10,217 nucleotides of DNA from positions 1 through 10,217 of the forward strand of contig JAQBWI010000034.1 in assembly GCA_027625355.1 (NCBI GenBank), read 5' to 3'. The notes below the pieces were generated by a model that saw nothing but the letters and a program-made list of their open reading frames with translations, was not told the DNA's origin and did no database searches. Numbering within the stretch: the first letter of the stretch is position 1; the number at the start of each line of letters is the position of its first letter. Below are positions 1-7,454 of this stretch, piece by piece. Source of the stretch: Pseudomonadota bacterium. GTDB taxonomy: Bacteria > Pseudomonadota > Alphaproteobacteria > HIMB59 > GCA-002718135. Made by a program: the position numbers and the translations under genes.

Positions 1-793
1 GTACTTCTAGCATTGATGCTAACATTCCTTTAGAAGAACGGGTTCGAACTAATATTTCTTTTTTTTCGTTAATCAGGACATATGCTCTTGTAAATTTTTC
101 AGCTTTAATCTTTTGTTTTTTTAATTTTATTGGGACTTTGTTTTGAATATTTTTTTTATACGCCAAACAAAATTTTTGTATTCCACAAATTGAACAATTA
201 GGATTTCTAGGGGTGCAAATAAGTGAGCCATAATCCATAAAGGATTGAATTAAGTTAGATGCTTGTTGTTGAGAACAAAAGTTTTTTGATTTTTCAAGAA
301 GTTGCTTTTTAATTTTTATTAAAGGCTTATTTAGAGCATATATACGAGCAAACATTCTGTCAATATTTGCATCAAGAGGCATTACAGAAGCATTGTAACC
401 AATGCCCATTATTGCCTTTGCAGTATAATCACCAATTCCTGGTAATGAAATAAGATCATCATATTTATTAGGTATTTTACAATTAAAATTTTTATCAATT
501 ATTTTAGCGGCTTTTAATAAATTACGAGCTCTTGAATAATATCCTAATCCAGACCAAAATTTTAATATCTTAGGTTCAGTAGTTTTAGCTAAATCTTTTA
601 GAGTTGGCCATTTTTTTGTGAATTCTTCAAAACGAGTCTTCACAGTAGAAACAGTCGTCTGCTGAAGCATATATTCACTTACAAAAACAAAATATGGGTT
701 TGGTAAGTTATTTTTTTGCAGTACACGCCATGGCAAATCCCTTTTAGATTTAGCATACCAGGAAAGTAATTTTGAAATTATTTGTTTTTCCAT
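1..793 (-). CDS. mutY: A/G-specific adenine DNA glycosylase MutY (partial, C-terminal part beyond the left edge)
   Basis: Base-excision repair enzyme that removes adenine mispaired with 8-oxoguanine. The frame is open from ATG at 793 down to base 1, giving about 264 residues. Visible features are the N-terminal PWR motif (residues 21-23), the catalytic glutamate in SEYMLQQT (E40), the GLGYYSRARN segment (82-91), the helix-hairpin-helix LPGIGDYTA (117-125) and the catalytic aspartate in PLDANIDR (D141). An iron-sulfur ligand set follows with the C-X6-C-X2-C-X5-C spacing of MutY (CTPRNPNC, SIC, GIQKFC). The last visible residues (RSSKGMLASMLEV) look like the start of the NudT1-like 8-oxoG recognition domain, so only that domain is cut off. 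The gene is transcribed away from the DUF721 gene with 49 bases between the two starts. The motif set separates MutY from endonuclease III, which lacks the C-terminal domain. No frameshift is seen. Confidence 0.96.
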   Translation of the reverse strand, partial: MEKQIISKLLSWYAKSKRDLPWRVLQKNNLPNPYFVFVSEYMLQQTTVSTVKTRFEEFTKKWPTLKDLAKTTEPKILKFWSGLGYYSRARNLLKAAKIIDKNFNCKIPNKYDDLISLPGIGDYTAKAIMGIGYNASVMPLDANIDRMFARIYALNKPLIKIKKQLLEKSKNFCSQQQASNLIQSFMDYGSLICTPRNPNCSICGIQKFCLAYKKNIQNKVPIKLKKQKIKAEKFTRAYVLINEKKEILVRTRSSKGMLASMLEV

Positions 794-842
794 CGCTATC
801 TTATTGCTTTCATAATTTGGTTGTATACATAATTATATAGCA
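794..842. promoter_or_regulatory. Divergent intergenic region between mutY and the DUF721 gene (candidate promoters)
   Basis: This 49-base AT-rich gap separates two divergent starts, so promoters for both should lie in or close to it. On the plus strand TTGCTT (804-809) followed by TACATA (826-831) gives a 16-base spacer. On the minus strand a perfect TATAAT reads from 837 to 832, about 39 bases upstream of the mutY ATG, but has no good -35 at the usual distance. Neither start has a clear Shine-Dalgarno sequence. In DNA this AT-rich such matches arise easily by chance, so the region is better supported than the individual boxes. Confidence 0.35.
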
Positions 843-1367
843 ATGAAATATAAGAATAATGAGTCAAAAAGAACATTTGTGCCCAAAAAATTGGGAGATA
901 CTTTATCAAGAATTAACAAAAATTATTCGAGTAAATTTGGTAAAATAGAATTTTTAATTTTAAGTAAATGGACTCAAATTGTGGGAAGTTTTTTTGCTGA
1001 TCATTCGGAACCAGATAAAATTTCTCGCATAACGGAAGATTTTAATGAATTCGATGAACCTATTTATAAAAATTCTCTCCATGTGAGAGTGTCACCAGCT
1101 GCAGCTGTTGAATTTCAGCATTACAAAGATACAATTATTGAAAAAATTAATAGTTTTTTTGGCTATAAGGCTATTACAGATCTTCGTTTACAACAAAACT
1201 TTATTCCTGAAAAAAAAATAGTTAGAAATGTGGACATATTAAATCAAGCAATAAGCGAAGAAGAAAAAACATCTATTAAAAGTGAAATTGGCAATATTAA
1301 GGATAAAGATTTAGAAAATTCTATTGTTAATTTAGGTGCATCAATTAAGAGAGAGGATAAATTATGA
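843..1367 (+). CDS. DUF721 (DciA-like) protein
   Basis: Protein of 174 aa in the DUF721 family, which includes DciA, a loader/recruiter of the replicative helicase DnaB in bacteria that lack DnaC. The family core is visible at about residues 37-118: an aromatic-hydrophobic start (FLILSKWTQIVG, with W43 and G48), ADHSEP (52-57), then SLHVRVSPAAAVEFQHYKDTIIEKINSFFGY and the ITDLRL end (111-116). This is the KH-like fold region in the pattern seen in alphaproteobacterial members. The N-terminus is basic, and the tail (about 121-174) is charged and poorly conserved in appearance. The gene follows the divergent mutY promoter region and its last 4 bases overlap the next start (ATGA), which suggests translational coupling to dsbA. 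Family membership is clear; the helicase-loading role is inferred from the family and not visible in the sequence. Confidence 0.82.
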   Translation: MKYKNNESKRTFVPKKLGDTLSRINKNYSSKFGKIEFLILSKWTQIVGSFFADHSEPDKISRITEDFNEFDEPIYKNSLHVRVSPAAAVEFQHYKDTIIEKINSFFGYKAITDLRLQQNFIPEKKIVRNVDILNQAISEEEKTSIKSEIGNIKDKDLENSIVNLGASIKREDKL

Positions 1368-1981
1368 AAAAAATTATATATACAATTTGTTGGATTTTCT
1401 TAGCTAGTTTTGCATCACAATCACTTCTGGCAAATGAAATTTCTGGCCTAAAAATAACTGAGAATGATTTTACAATTGGTGATGAAAATGCTCAAATTAC
1501 AATAATAGAATATGCATCTATGTCATGTTCACATTGTGCTGATTTTCACAACAACACACTTCCAGATCTTAAAACCGAGTATATCGATACCGGTAAAGTG
1601 CGTATGGTTTTTCGTGATTATCCTTTCAATTACCCAGCTTTACTAGGAAGCATGATGTTACGTTGTATTCCTGAAGATGTAAAATATGACTATATGAATG
1701 CGCTTTATCAATTGCAGGCAACTTGGGTTAATAGAGACCCAAAAGTAAGCAAAAAAGAACTTTATAAGATCATGCAAAGTGGAGGTATGACAAAAGACGA
1801 ATTTGATGCATGTTATGGCAATCTCGATAATGAAAATCTTATATTAGAAGGTGTCATGGCTGCTCAAAAAGACTTTAATGTTAAATCTACACCAACTTTT
1901 GTCATTAATGGAAATCTTGTTGAAGGTAATAAAAATATAAAAGAATTTAGACAAATCATTGATAAAATATTATCAGAATAG
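1364..1981 (+). CDS. Exported DsbA-family thiol:disulfide oxidoreductase
   Basis: Periplasmic thioredoxin-fold protein of 205 aa that probably introduces or rearranges disulfides in exported proteins. Residues 1-23 form a signal peptide (KK, a hydrophobic stretch, then LLA-NE). The active site is C55-S-H-C58 in YASMSCSHCADFH, and the cis-proline loop is STPTFVING with P177. The DYPFNYPAL segment and the long inserted helical region are typical of the Thioredoxin_4/DsbA-like group found beside smc in Alphaproteobacteria. Two further cysteines, C101 and C150, lie in the helical insert. A second, non-catalytic disulfide is known in alphaproteobacterial DsbA (Wolbachia alpha-DsbA1), so these may pair. 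The start is supported by GAGG at 1353-1356, 7 bases upstream. It overlaps the DUF721 gene by 4 bases and ends 3 bases before smc. Oxidase versus isomerase activity cannot be decided from sequence. Confidence 0.9.
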   Translation: MKKIIYTICWIFLASFASQSLLANEISGLKITENDFTIGDENAQITIIEYASMSCSHCADFHNNTLPDLKTEYIDTGKVRMVFRDYPFNYPALLGSMMLRCIPEDVKYDYMNALYQLQATWVNRDPKVSKKELYKIMQSGGMTKDEFDACYGNLDNENLILEGVMAAQKDFNVKSTPTFVINGNLVEGNKNIKEFRQIIDKILSE

Positions 1982-1984
1982 TTA

Positions 1985-4621
1985 ATGATTAAATTTAAAA
2001 AGCTTAAAGTCAAAGGCTTTAAGTCTTTCGTTGAACCTACTGAAGTCATCATTGAACAAGGCTTAACAGGCATTGTAGGGCCTAACGGGTGTGGTAAATC
2101 AAATCTGGTTGAGGCTTTTCGTTTTGTCATGGGTGAATTATCACCCAAACAAATGCGGGGAAGTGAGCTAGATGATGTTATTTTTAATGGTACATCAGGG
2201 CGTCCTAAATGGGATATTGCAGAAGTTACGATTTATCTTGATAATACTGATCGCCAGGCACCAAGCTTATTTAATCAAAACGATGAAATTGAAGTAACAA
2301 GACGTATTTGGCGTGGTGAAGGATCTGAATACCGAGTAAATGGAAAAGAAGTACGATTAAAAGATGTCCAGCTATTATTTGCAGATGCCTCAACAGGAGC
2401 ACGATCAACATCGATGGTTAGTCAAGGAAGAGTTGGCGCTATAATTGCTGCTAAGCCTGAACAAAGAAGAAGTTTATTGGAAGAAGCAGCAGGGATTACT
2501 GGTTTGCACTCAAGAAGACATGAGGCAGAGTTACGATTAAATGCAACCGAGACAAATCTTGAGAGAGTAAAAGATTTATTAAAAACTCAAGAAGAGCAGT
2601 TAGATGTATTAAAAAAACAATCAAAGCAAGCAGAGCGCTATAAAAATATTCAAAAAGATATTACCAAAGCAAGAGCAGCAGTGTTTTATAAAAAGTGGGA
2701 AGTTGAAAAAACAAAATTAGAAGAAGCATCCATTAAAATAAAAAATCAAAACAATCTGGTTTCTGATCAGACACAAGAAGTAGCAAAAGTAAATGTGGAG
2801 TATGAAAAAGTTCAAGAGTCTTTACCAACCATGCGGCTTAAAGAGAGTCAAATAGCATCTGAACTTCAAAAACATACAATTAATTTAGATAATCAAGAAA
2901 AAGAAATTGACCGTGCAAATAGTGCTGTTGAAGAAACACAAATTCGTATTCAGCAAATTAAAAATGACATGGATAGAGAGCAATTTTTATTTGATGATGC
3001 AAATGAAAATATGGAAAGGGTAAGAGAAGAAAAATCTATTCTTGAAAAACAACAAGGAGATTTATTTTTAGATACTAACGATCAAGATACAGATCCATCA
3101 AGTGGCCAAAGAAATAATAATCCAATCATTGATTATTTAGATTTTGAAGATGGTTATGAAAAAGCAGTGGCGGCAGTATTCTCGGATGAATTGATAGCGT
3201 CTATCAATGAAGAACAAGCAAGTCATTGGCGTGTTTTAACATACGATCAAAACTCTGTTTTTTCAGATGGAATAAAAAAATTCTCTAACCTTATAAAAGC
3301 CCCTGAAAATCTGAAAAAAAAGCTAGATTTTGTTGGTTTAATTGAAGATAAATCTAATATTTTACATCTTCAAGAAAACTTACAACCTGGTCAAATTTTA
3401 GTAAGTTTAGAGGGAGAGATATGGAGATGGGATGGTTATGTATCTAAAGGAAAACAAAATTCATCAACAAAAGCAGTTTTAGAACAACTTAAAAATAGAA
3501 GGCTTAAACAGCTCTCCAAAGAAGAAAAACAATGGATGGATATTTCATCTAAAGCGGAGCAGCGTATTGCAGAGTTAAAAGAAAGAGAACTGAAACTTAA
3601 TGATGATCTTGAAGAGTTGCGCTCTATGCCAAATACTATTTCTTCTGAAAAAACGCGATTACAATCTCTGATCAGTGATAACAAGCAAGAGTACGATAAA
3701 ATTGCAAGCGAACTTCAGCGACAAGAGCAAGCTGCTAATGAAATTAATAAAAAACTAAAATTAGAAGAAGTAAAACTCAATGAATTACGCGAAGAAAAAA
3801 TACGATTAGAAGGAACAATTGAAACTATTAATGAAACTATTAACCAACTAAGTTCTCAAGTTAAAGAGAGAATAGGGATTGAATTAAATGGTCTTTTTGA
3901 TCTTGCAGAAATAAATCCAAATAAAGGATTAGGCGAAGTAGATGATTTGGAGAGACGCTTAGAGAGATTAATTGCAGAACAAGAAAGACTAGGTGGGGTA
4001 AATTTATTAGCAGAACAAGAGTCACAAGAGCTCGAACAAAAAGTTTCCTCCATCAAAAATGATCAAAGTGATTTATTAGCCGCAATTGCAAAACTTCGTG
4101 AAGCAATTGATTCATTAAATACAGAAGGACGTCAACGTTTGTTAGCAGCGTACGGAGTTGTGAATGAAAATTTCCAAAAATTATTTGTGCAATTATTCGG
4201 AGGAGGAAAAGCTTATTTAAAGTTTACGGATGAAACAGATCCTCTTCAAGCAGGCTTAGAAATTTATGCAAGCCCTCCAGGAAAAAAACTACAAAATCTT
4301 ACATTGCTCTCTGGAGGAGAACAGGCCTTAACTGCTTTATCACTTTTATTTGCTGTTTTCTTATCAAACCCTGCACCAATTTGTGTTCTTGACGAGGTTG
4401 ATGCCCCACTTGATGACACAAATGTCGACCGTTTTTGCAGTCTCGTAGAAGAAATTGCAAAAACTTCTAGCACAAAATTTCTCGTCATTACACATCACCG
4501 AATGACAATGGCTAGGGTAAATAGACTCTTTGGAGTGACAATGCCAGAACAAGGTGTTTCCCAACTCGTATCTGTTGATCTTGAGAAAGCAATTGAAATA
4601 CGCGAACAAGATGGTGAATAA
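1985..4621 (+). CDS. smc: Chromosome segregation ATPase SMC, short-armed
   Basis: Chromosome-organising ATPase that acts as a dimer with ScpA/ScpB. The N-terminal head holds Walker A GPNGCGKSN (32-40, K38), the Q-loop VSQGRVGAI (Q147) and LLEEAAGI (164-171). A coiled coil runs at about 172-360. A hinge of the alphaproteobacterial kind follows at about 379-495, recognisable from PIIDYLDFEDGYEKAVAAVF and the LVSLEGEIWRWDGYV end. The returning coil (about 497-720) leads to the C-terminal head: LSGGEQ signature (775-780), Walker B ICVLDE (D803, E804), D-loop and the H-loop histidine H837. All ATPase motifs are intact. The total of 878 aa is well under the roughly 1,150-1,190 aa usual for bacterial SMC, and the shortfall lies in the two arms, which are about equally short. 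The start lies 3 bases after dsbA; no Shine-Dalgarno is seen. The stop TAA shares its last base with the atpI ATG. Confidence 0.96.
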   Translation: MIKFKKLKVKGFKSFVEPTEVIIEQGLTGIVGPNGCGKSNLVEAFRFVMGELSPKQMRGSELDDVIFNGTSGRPKWDIAEVTIYLDNTDRQAPSLFNQNDEIEVTRRIWRGEGSEYRVNGKEVRLKDVQLLFADASTGARSTSMVSQGRVGAIIAAKPEQRRSLLEEAAGITGLHSRRHEAELRLNATETNLERVKDLLKTQEEQLDVLKKQSKQAERYKNIQKDITKARAAVFYKKWEVEKTKLEEASIKIKNQNNLVSDQTQEVAKVNVEYEKVQESLPTMRLKESQIASELQKHTINLDNQEKEIDRANSAVEETQIRIQQIKNDMDREQFLFDDANENMERVREEKSILEKQQGDLFLDTNDQDTDPSSGQRNNNPIIDYLDFEDGYEKAVAAVFSDELIASINEEQASHWRVLTYDQNSVFSDGIKKFSNLIKAPENLKKKLDFVGLIEDKSNILHLQENLQPGQILVSLEGEIWRWDGYVSKGKQNSSTKAVLEQLKNRRLKQLSKEEKQWMDISSKAEQRIAELKERELKLNDDLEELRSMPNTISSEKTRLQSLISDNKQEYDKIASELQRQEQAANEINKKLKLEEVKLNELREEKIRLEGTIETINETINQLSSQVKERIGIELNGLFDLAEINPNKGLGEVDDLERRLERLIAEQERLGGVNLLAEQESQELEQKVSSIKNDQSDLLAAIAKLREAIDSLNTEGRQRLLAAYGVVNENFQKLFVQLFGGGKAYLKFTDETDPLQAGLEIYASPPGKKLQNLTLLSGGEQALTALSLLFAVFLSNPAPICVLDEVDAPLDDTNVDRFCSLVEEIAKTSSTKFLVITHHRMTMARVNRLFGVTMPEQGVSQLVSVDLEKAIEIREQDGE

Positions 4622-4902
4622 TGGTTGATGAGCATAAGCTTAAAGAATTAAAAGACCGAATCGAAACTGCTAAATCATCAAACACTCCCAACACTAAAAA
4701 AAATAAAGAAAGTGGGGCTGGATTTGGATTCAAGATTAGCACAGAAATCATTGCTGCATTAGTTGTAGGCGTAGGGATAGGCCTTATTGTGGATAAATAC
4801 TTGGGGACTAAACCATTTGGTTTAATTATTTTCTTTATTTTTGGTGCATTAGCTGGATTTTTGAATGTTTATCGTGTAATGCGTCGCATTGAAAAACAAT
4901 AA
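4621..4902 (+). CDS. atpI: ATP synthase accessory protein AtpI/AtpZ family
   Basis: Small inner-membrane protein (93 aa) at the head of the F0 operon. Family members help assemble the c-ring and have been linked to magnesium or calcium supply. The first 35 residues are charged and soluble. Two membrane segments follow, at about 41-57 (IIAALVVGVGIGLIVDKY) and 67-84 (FGLIIFFIFGALAGFLNVY), joined by a short loop containing DKYLGTKP. This is the pattern of the alphaproteobacterial AtpI/AtpZ (F0F1-ATPase subunit, Ca2+/Mg2+ transporter) family, and the protein ends with RVMRRIEKQ. The ATG uses the last base of the smc stop codon (TAATG), which implies translational coupling. Position directly before atpB supports the call. 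Confidence 0.88.
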   Translation: MVDEHKLKELKDRIETAKSSNTPNTKKNKESGAGFGFKISTEIIAALVVGVGIGLIVDKYLGTKPFGLIIFFIFGALAGFLNVYRVMRRIEKQ

Positions 4903-4928
4903 TAAAATAGTAATCACAAGAACAATTT

Positions 4929-5663
4929 ATGGCAGCTAAAGATAGTCCTCTTAAACAGTTTGAAATAGTACCTTTTTCAAAAACAGAGCTTGGTGGTTAC
5001 GATATTTCGTTTACTAATTCATCTCTTTCAATGATCATCACTGTTGCTGTTATTACATTATTTCTTACTTTAACTGTAAAACCTAGATCTTTAGTGCCAT
5101 CAAGAATGCAATTAGTATCTGAACTAATGTATAATTTCATTGCCAATCTTCTAAGTGATACTGTTGGCGATAACGGAAAAAAATATTTTCCATTTGTTTT
5201 TTCTCTATTCATGTTTGTTCTTATTGGAAACATGGTTGGGATGGTTCCTTATCAGTTTACTTTTACTAGTCATATAATTGTTACCTTTGCTCTTGCTGCC
5301 ATTGTATTTATTGGAACTACGATTTTAGGTTTTGCAAATCACGGTATTAAGTTTTTTAGTTTTTTTTATATTCCTGGTGTACCTTTCTATATGCACCCAC
5401 TTTTAATTCCTATCGAGGTAATTTCTTATTTATCTCGTCCCATTAGTTTGTCTGTAAGACTATTCGCTAATATGTTAGCTGGTCATACATTACTCAAAGT
5501 CTTTGCTGGTTTCGTTGTAGCAATGCCGTTTTTTACAGGTGTCTTTCCACTTGTATTCATCGTTGCACTAACTGGTTTAGAAATATTAATCGCATTTTTG
5601 CAGGCGTATGTATTTGCCATTTTAACGTGCTTATATATAAACGACGCATATCACTTACACTAA
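4929..5663 (+). CDS. atpB: F0F1 ATP synthase subunit a
   Basis: Membrane stator subunit that forms the two proton half-channels against the c-ring (244 aa, normal length). Five or six hydrophobic helices are visible, with the conserved block SLSVRLFANMLAGHTLL carrying the essential arginine R177 (equivalent to E. coli R210). The last helix has LEILIAFLQAYVFAILT with Q225 (equivalent to E. coli Q252). H186 and E218 occupy the places of E. coli E219 and H245, that is, the swapped arrangement known from mitochondria and alphaproteobacteria. The N-terminus DSPLKQFEIVPF...GGYDISFTNSSL matches the family. The gene lies 26 bases after atpI, and no clear ribosome binding site precedes it. Confidence 0.98.
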   Translation: MAAKDSPLKQFEIVPFSKTELGGYDISFTNSSLSMIITVAVITLFLTLTVKPRSLVPSRMQLVSELMYNFIANLLSDTVGDNGKKYFPFVFSLFMFVLIGNMVGMVPYQFTFTSHIIVTFALAAIVFIGTTILGFANHGIKFFSFFYIPGVPFYMHPLLIPIEVISYLSRPISLSVRLFANMLAGHTLLKVFAGFVVAMPFFTGVFPLVFIVALTGLEILIAFLQAYVFAILTCLYINDAYHLH

Positions 5664-5668
5664 AATCT

Positions 5669-5674
5669 AGGAGG
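5669..5674 (+). promoter_or_regulatory. Strong Shine-Dalgarno of atpE
   Basis: AGGAGG stands 4 bases before the atpE ATG. It is the strongest ribosome binding site I see in the window, where most genes have none or only GAGG. This fits the need to make many c subunits per ATP synthase complex, an inference from known c-ring stoichiometry. Confidence 0.85.
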
Positions 5675-5678
5675 ATTT

Positions 5679-5903
5679 ATGGAAATTGAAGCAGCAAAAG
5701 TTATCGGAGCCGGTTTAGCCGTTATTGGTGTTATTGGTTCGGGTATTGGAATTGGAAATATCTTTTCTTCTTTCATACAAGCAGTAGGCAGAAACCCTGC
5801 AGCTCGTGGTGAAGTATTCACTATGACAATGTTAGGTTTCGCGCTTGTTGAAGCAATCGCACTTTTCGCGCTTGTTATTGCTCTAGTTATTCTATTTGGT
5901 TAA
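5679..5903 (+). CDS. atpE: F0F1 ATP synthase subunit c
   Basis: Proteolipid of 74 aa that forms the rotating c-ring. It has two transmembrane helices (about 8-34 and 48-73), a glycine-rich first helix (GSGIGIG, 20-26), the polar loop with R38-N39-P40, and the ion-carrying carboxylate E58 in GFALVEAIALFALV. The residue after E58 is alanine, not the serine/threonine of sodium-binding rings, so the ring is probably proton-driven. The start is fixed by the AGGAGG at 5669-5674. Length and residues match alphaproteobacterial and mitochondrial c subunits. Confidence 0.98.
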   Translation: MEIEAAKVIGAGLAVIGVIGSGIGIGNIFSSFIQAVGRNPAARGEVFTMTMLGFALVEAIALFALVIALVILFG

Positions 5904-5915
5904 TTAAGCAAAAAC

Positions 5916-6407
5916 ATGCCTCAATTAAATCCTGAATTTTTTGTTACTCAGCTTTTTTGGCTTGTAGTTACATTTTCATTTCTTCTCGTTTTTTTATGGC
6001 GAATTTCATTACCACGCATAGGTAATGTGCTTGAAAAAAGAGAGAGAAAAATAAGTGAAGATTTGACTACGGCCAAAGAATTGCAAAACGAGGCTGAAAA
6101 AATTCAAGAGACAATTGAAAGTCAACTAAAACAAGCAAGAACAGGTGCTTCTGAAATGATTAAAACCTCATCACTTGCTTTGCACGATAAAGCTCAAATA
6201 GAGTTAACAAAACTTGATAAAGAACTTGATGCTAAGATTGAACAATCTTCTGCAACTATTGAGAAAAGTAAAAATGAATCTGTTTCACAGATACAAAATC
6301 AAATAAATGAAATTACAAAACTCACCCTATCAAAAGTAGCTGCTTTTGATGTTTCGGATGATGAGATTAAAAGTGCTGTTAAAAGTTCTGAAAGGTCTAT
6401 CAATTAA
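5916..6407 (+). CDS. atpF': F0F1 ATP synthase subunit b' (AtpF')
   Basis: First of two different b-type peripheral stalk subunits (163 aa). The N-terminus PQLNPEFFVTQLFWLVVTFSFLLVFLW gives one membrane helix (about 9-29), followed by the b'-typical LPRIGNVLEKRERKISEDLTTAKEL and a long charged coiled coil to about 140. Heterodimeric b/b' stalks are known in Alphaproteobacteria, cyanobacteria and chloroplasts. Placement directly after atpE and before the second b gene identifies this as b'. It starts 12 bases after atpE and its stop shares one base with the following ATG. Confidence 0.94.
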   Translation: MPQLNPEFFVTQLFWLVVTFSFLLVFLWRISLPRIGNVLEKRERKISEDLTTAKELQNEAEKIQETIESQLKQARTGASEMIKTSSLALHDKAQIELTKLDKELDAKIEQSSATIEKSKNESVSQIQNQINEITKLTLSKVAAFDVSDDEIKSAVKSSERSIN

Positions 6408-6892
6408 TGTTTTCTGATCCTCAATTTTGGGTAGCTGTTGCATTTGTTGCGTTTATAGCAGCTATTTTTAATCCCGTTCGGAAGATTTTAACTAGCAATC
6501 TTGATGCTCAAATTAAAGATATTAGAAATAAAATTGATGAAGCGGAGAATCTTAAAAATGAAACGCAAACAACATTAAGTGAAATTAAAAAAAGACAAAA
6601 TGATGTGCAAATTGAGATTCAAGATATTCACAAAGATGCTGAGAAAAAAATTAAACAGTTAGAAGAAAATGCTGAAGCAAAACTAAAAGATCAAATAGCA
6701 AAAAGACAAGTTTTAGCAGAAGCTAAGATTGATCAATTAACACGTGATGCCAATAACCTTATTCAAACTCATATATCATCTACAGCTATAGCAGCGACAA
6801 TTTCAATTCTTCAGCAAAAACTAAATAACCAAGAACAGCAAAAATTGATTGATAAATCAATTGAAGAACTTGGCTCTGCCTTAAAAAATTAA
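6407..6892 (+). CDS. atpF: F0F1 ATP synthase subunit b (AtpF)
   Basis: Second peripheral stalk subunit (161 aa), the partner of b'. It has a short N-terminal membrane helix (about 6-22, PQFWVAVAFVAFIAAIFNPV) and the start of the stalk at VRKILTSNLDAQIKDIRNKIDEAENLKNET, followed by a lysine/glutamate-rich coiled coil of about 110 residues (DAEKKIKQLEENAEAKLKDQI). The ATG overlaps the b' stop by one base (TAATG). It is the last gene of the F0 set here; the F1 genes are not in the window, as expected for the split ATP synthase operons of Alphaproteobacteria. Its final 4 bases overlap the end of the convergent lipoprotein gene. Confidence 0.94.
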   Translation: MFSDPQFWVAVAFVAFIAAIFNPVRKILTSNLDAQIKDIRNKIDEAENLKNETQTTLSEIKKRQNDVQIEIQDIHKDAEKKIKQLEENAEAKLKDQIAKRQVLAEAKIDQLTRDANNLIQTHISSTAIAATISILQQKLNNQEQQKLIDKSIEELGSALKN

Positions 6893-6911
6893 TTTAATAA
6901 ATTTTTTTTTT
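6883..6911 (+). terminator. Possible AT-only terminator after atpF
   Basis: AAAAAATT (6883-6890) and AATTTTTT (6900-6907) form an inverted repeat of 8 pairs around a 9-base loop, within a run of ten T ending at 6911. This has the layout of an intrinsic terminator for the F0 operon, but the stem contains only A-T pairs and would be weak. It lies in the 3' end of the convergent gene, and A/T runs are common in this DNA. Confidence 0.3.
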
Positions 6912-7395
6912 CCTTATCAAGCATAAAACCAAGAACTAACTGCGTAGTTTCTAATTGTTGTGTCACAATTCGAAGACGATCGGTAATATCTGACTCCATA
7001 AAAATATTGGTTTCAGTATTTTTATTCATTATTCCAGAAACTGAAAAATACTGTGTTTCAAGAATTTCATCATTATCATCTAAAAGAGAAATATAAACTG
7101 GCAAAGTTATAAACGACTCTTCTAAATTATTCATCGGCTTAGCAACAATAAGAATATCTAGAGGAATAACTGCTAAATTTTCTTGTAGCTGACATTTTTT
7201 ATTAGTAGCGTAATTATTAAATTCAGCCTTAATTGTAATATCATCAAGTGAAATACTATTGTCGATATAAATTCTGTCATCAGATGAAAAAAACACTCTT
7301 GGACAGTTAAAGTCTATAGATGTTTGTTTATTTTTTATAATATTTCCACACCCTAAAAGAGGTAAAAATAGAATAAAAATGAATAATTGTTTCAT
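6889..7395 (-). CDS. Putative lipoprotein of unknown function
   Basis: Protein of 168 aa. It begins with a lipoprotein signal peptide: MKQ, a hydrophobic stretch, then the lipobox LLGC with C16 as the lipidation site. The next residues (GNIIKNK) lack an aspartate at +2, so outer-membrane delivery is possible. The mature part is soluble and rich in beta-type segments, with a conserved-looking CPRVFF at residue 31 and a second cysteine at 68 that could form a disulfide. It vaguely recalls a group of small alphaproteobacterial lipoproteins starting with a Cys-Pro motif after the lipobox; this is from memory and untested. The gene converges on atpF with a 4-base overlap and is divergent from ispH. 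Codon use resembles the neighbours. Lipoprotein status is well supported; the function is not known to me. Confidence 0.8.
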   Translation of the reverse strand: MKQLFIFILFLPLLGCGNIIKNKQTSIDFNCPRVFFSSDDRIYIDNSISLDDITIKAEFNNYATNKKCQLQENLAVIPLDILIVAKPMNNLEESFITLPVYISLLDDNDEILETQYFSVSGIMNKNTETNIFMESDITDRLRIVTQQLETTQLVLGFMLDKEKKNLLN

Positions 7396-7454
7396 GAATA
7401 TAGTATTTGTTATTATATGAGTATGTTTATAAAGTAAGTGTCAATTAAAAGTAA
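7396..7454. promoter_or_regulatory. Divergent intergenic region between the lipoprotein gene and ispH (candidate promoters)
   Basis: These 59 bases must hold the start signals of two divergent genes. On the plus strand TTGTTA (7407-7412) and TATAAA (7428-7433) are 15 bases apart, a slightly short spacing, and could drive ispH-thrB-rnhA. On the minus strand TATAAT reads from 7417 to 7412, only 17 bases before the lipoprotein ATG, so its transcript would have a very short leader. No Shine-Dalgarno is seen for ispH. The exact boxes are tentative. Confidence 0.35.

Noticed and set aside
1864..2148. Minus-strand open frame over the dsbA/smc junction
   Set aside because: It lies opposite two well-supported genes, has no recognisable motif and no start signal; the other minus-strand frames inside smc, atpB and rnhA are the same kind of shadow.
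6902..6911. Run of ten T as a phase-variation tract
   Set aside because: It lies in the last codons of the lipoprotein gene and the window is full of A/T runs, so no switching role is suggested.
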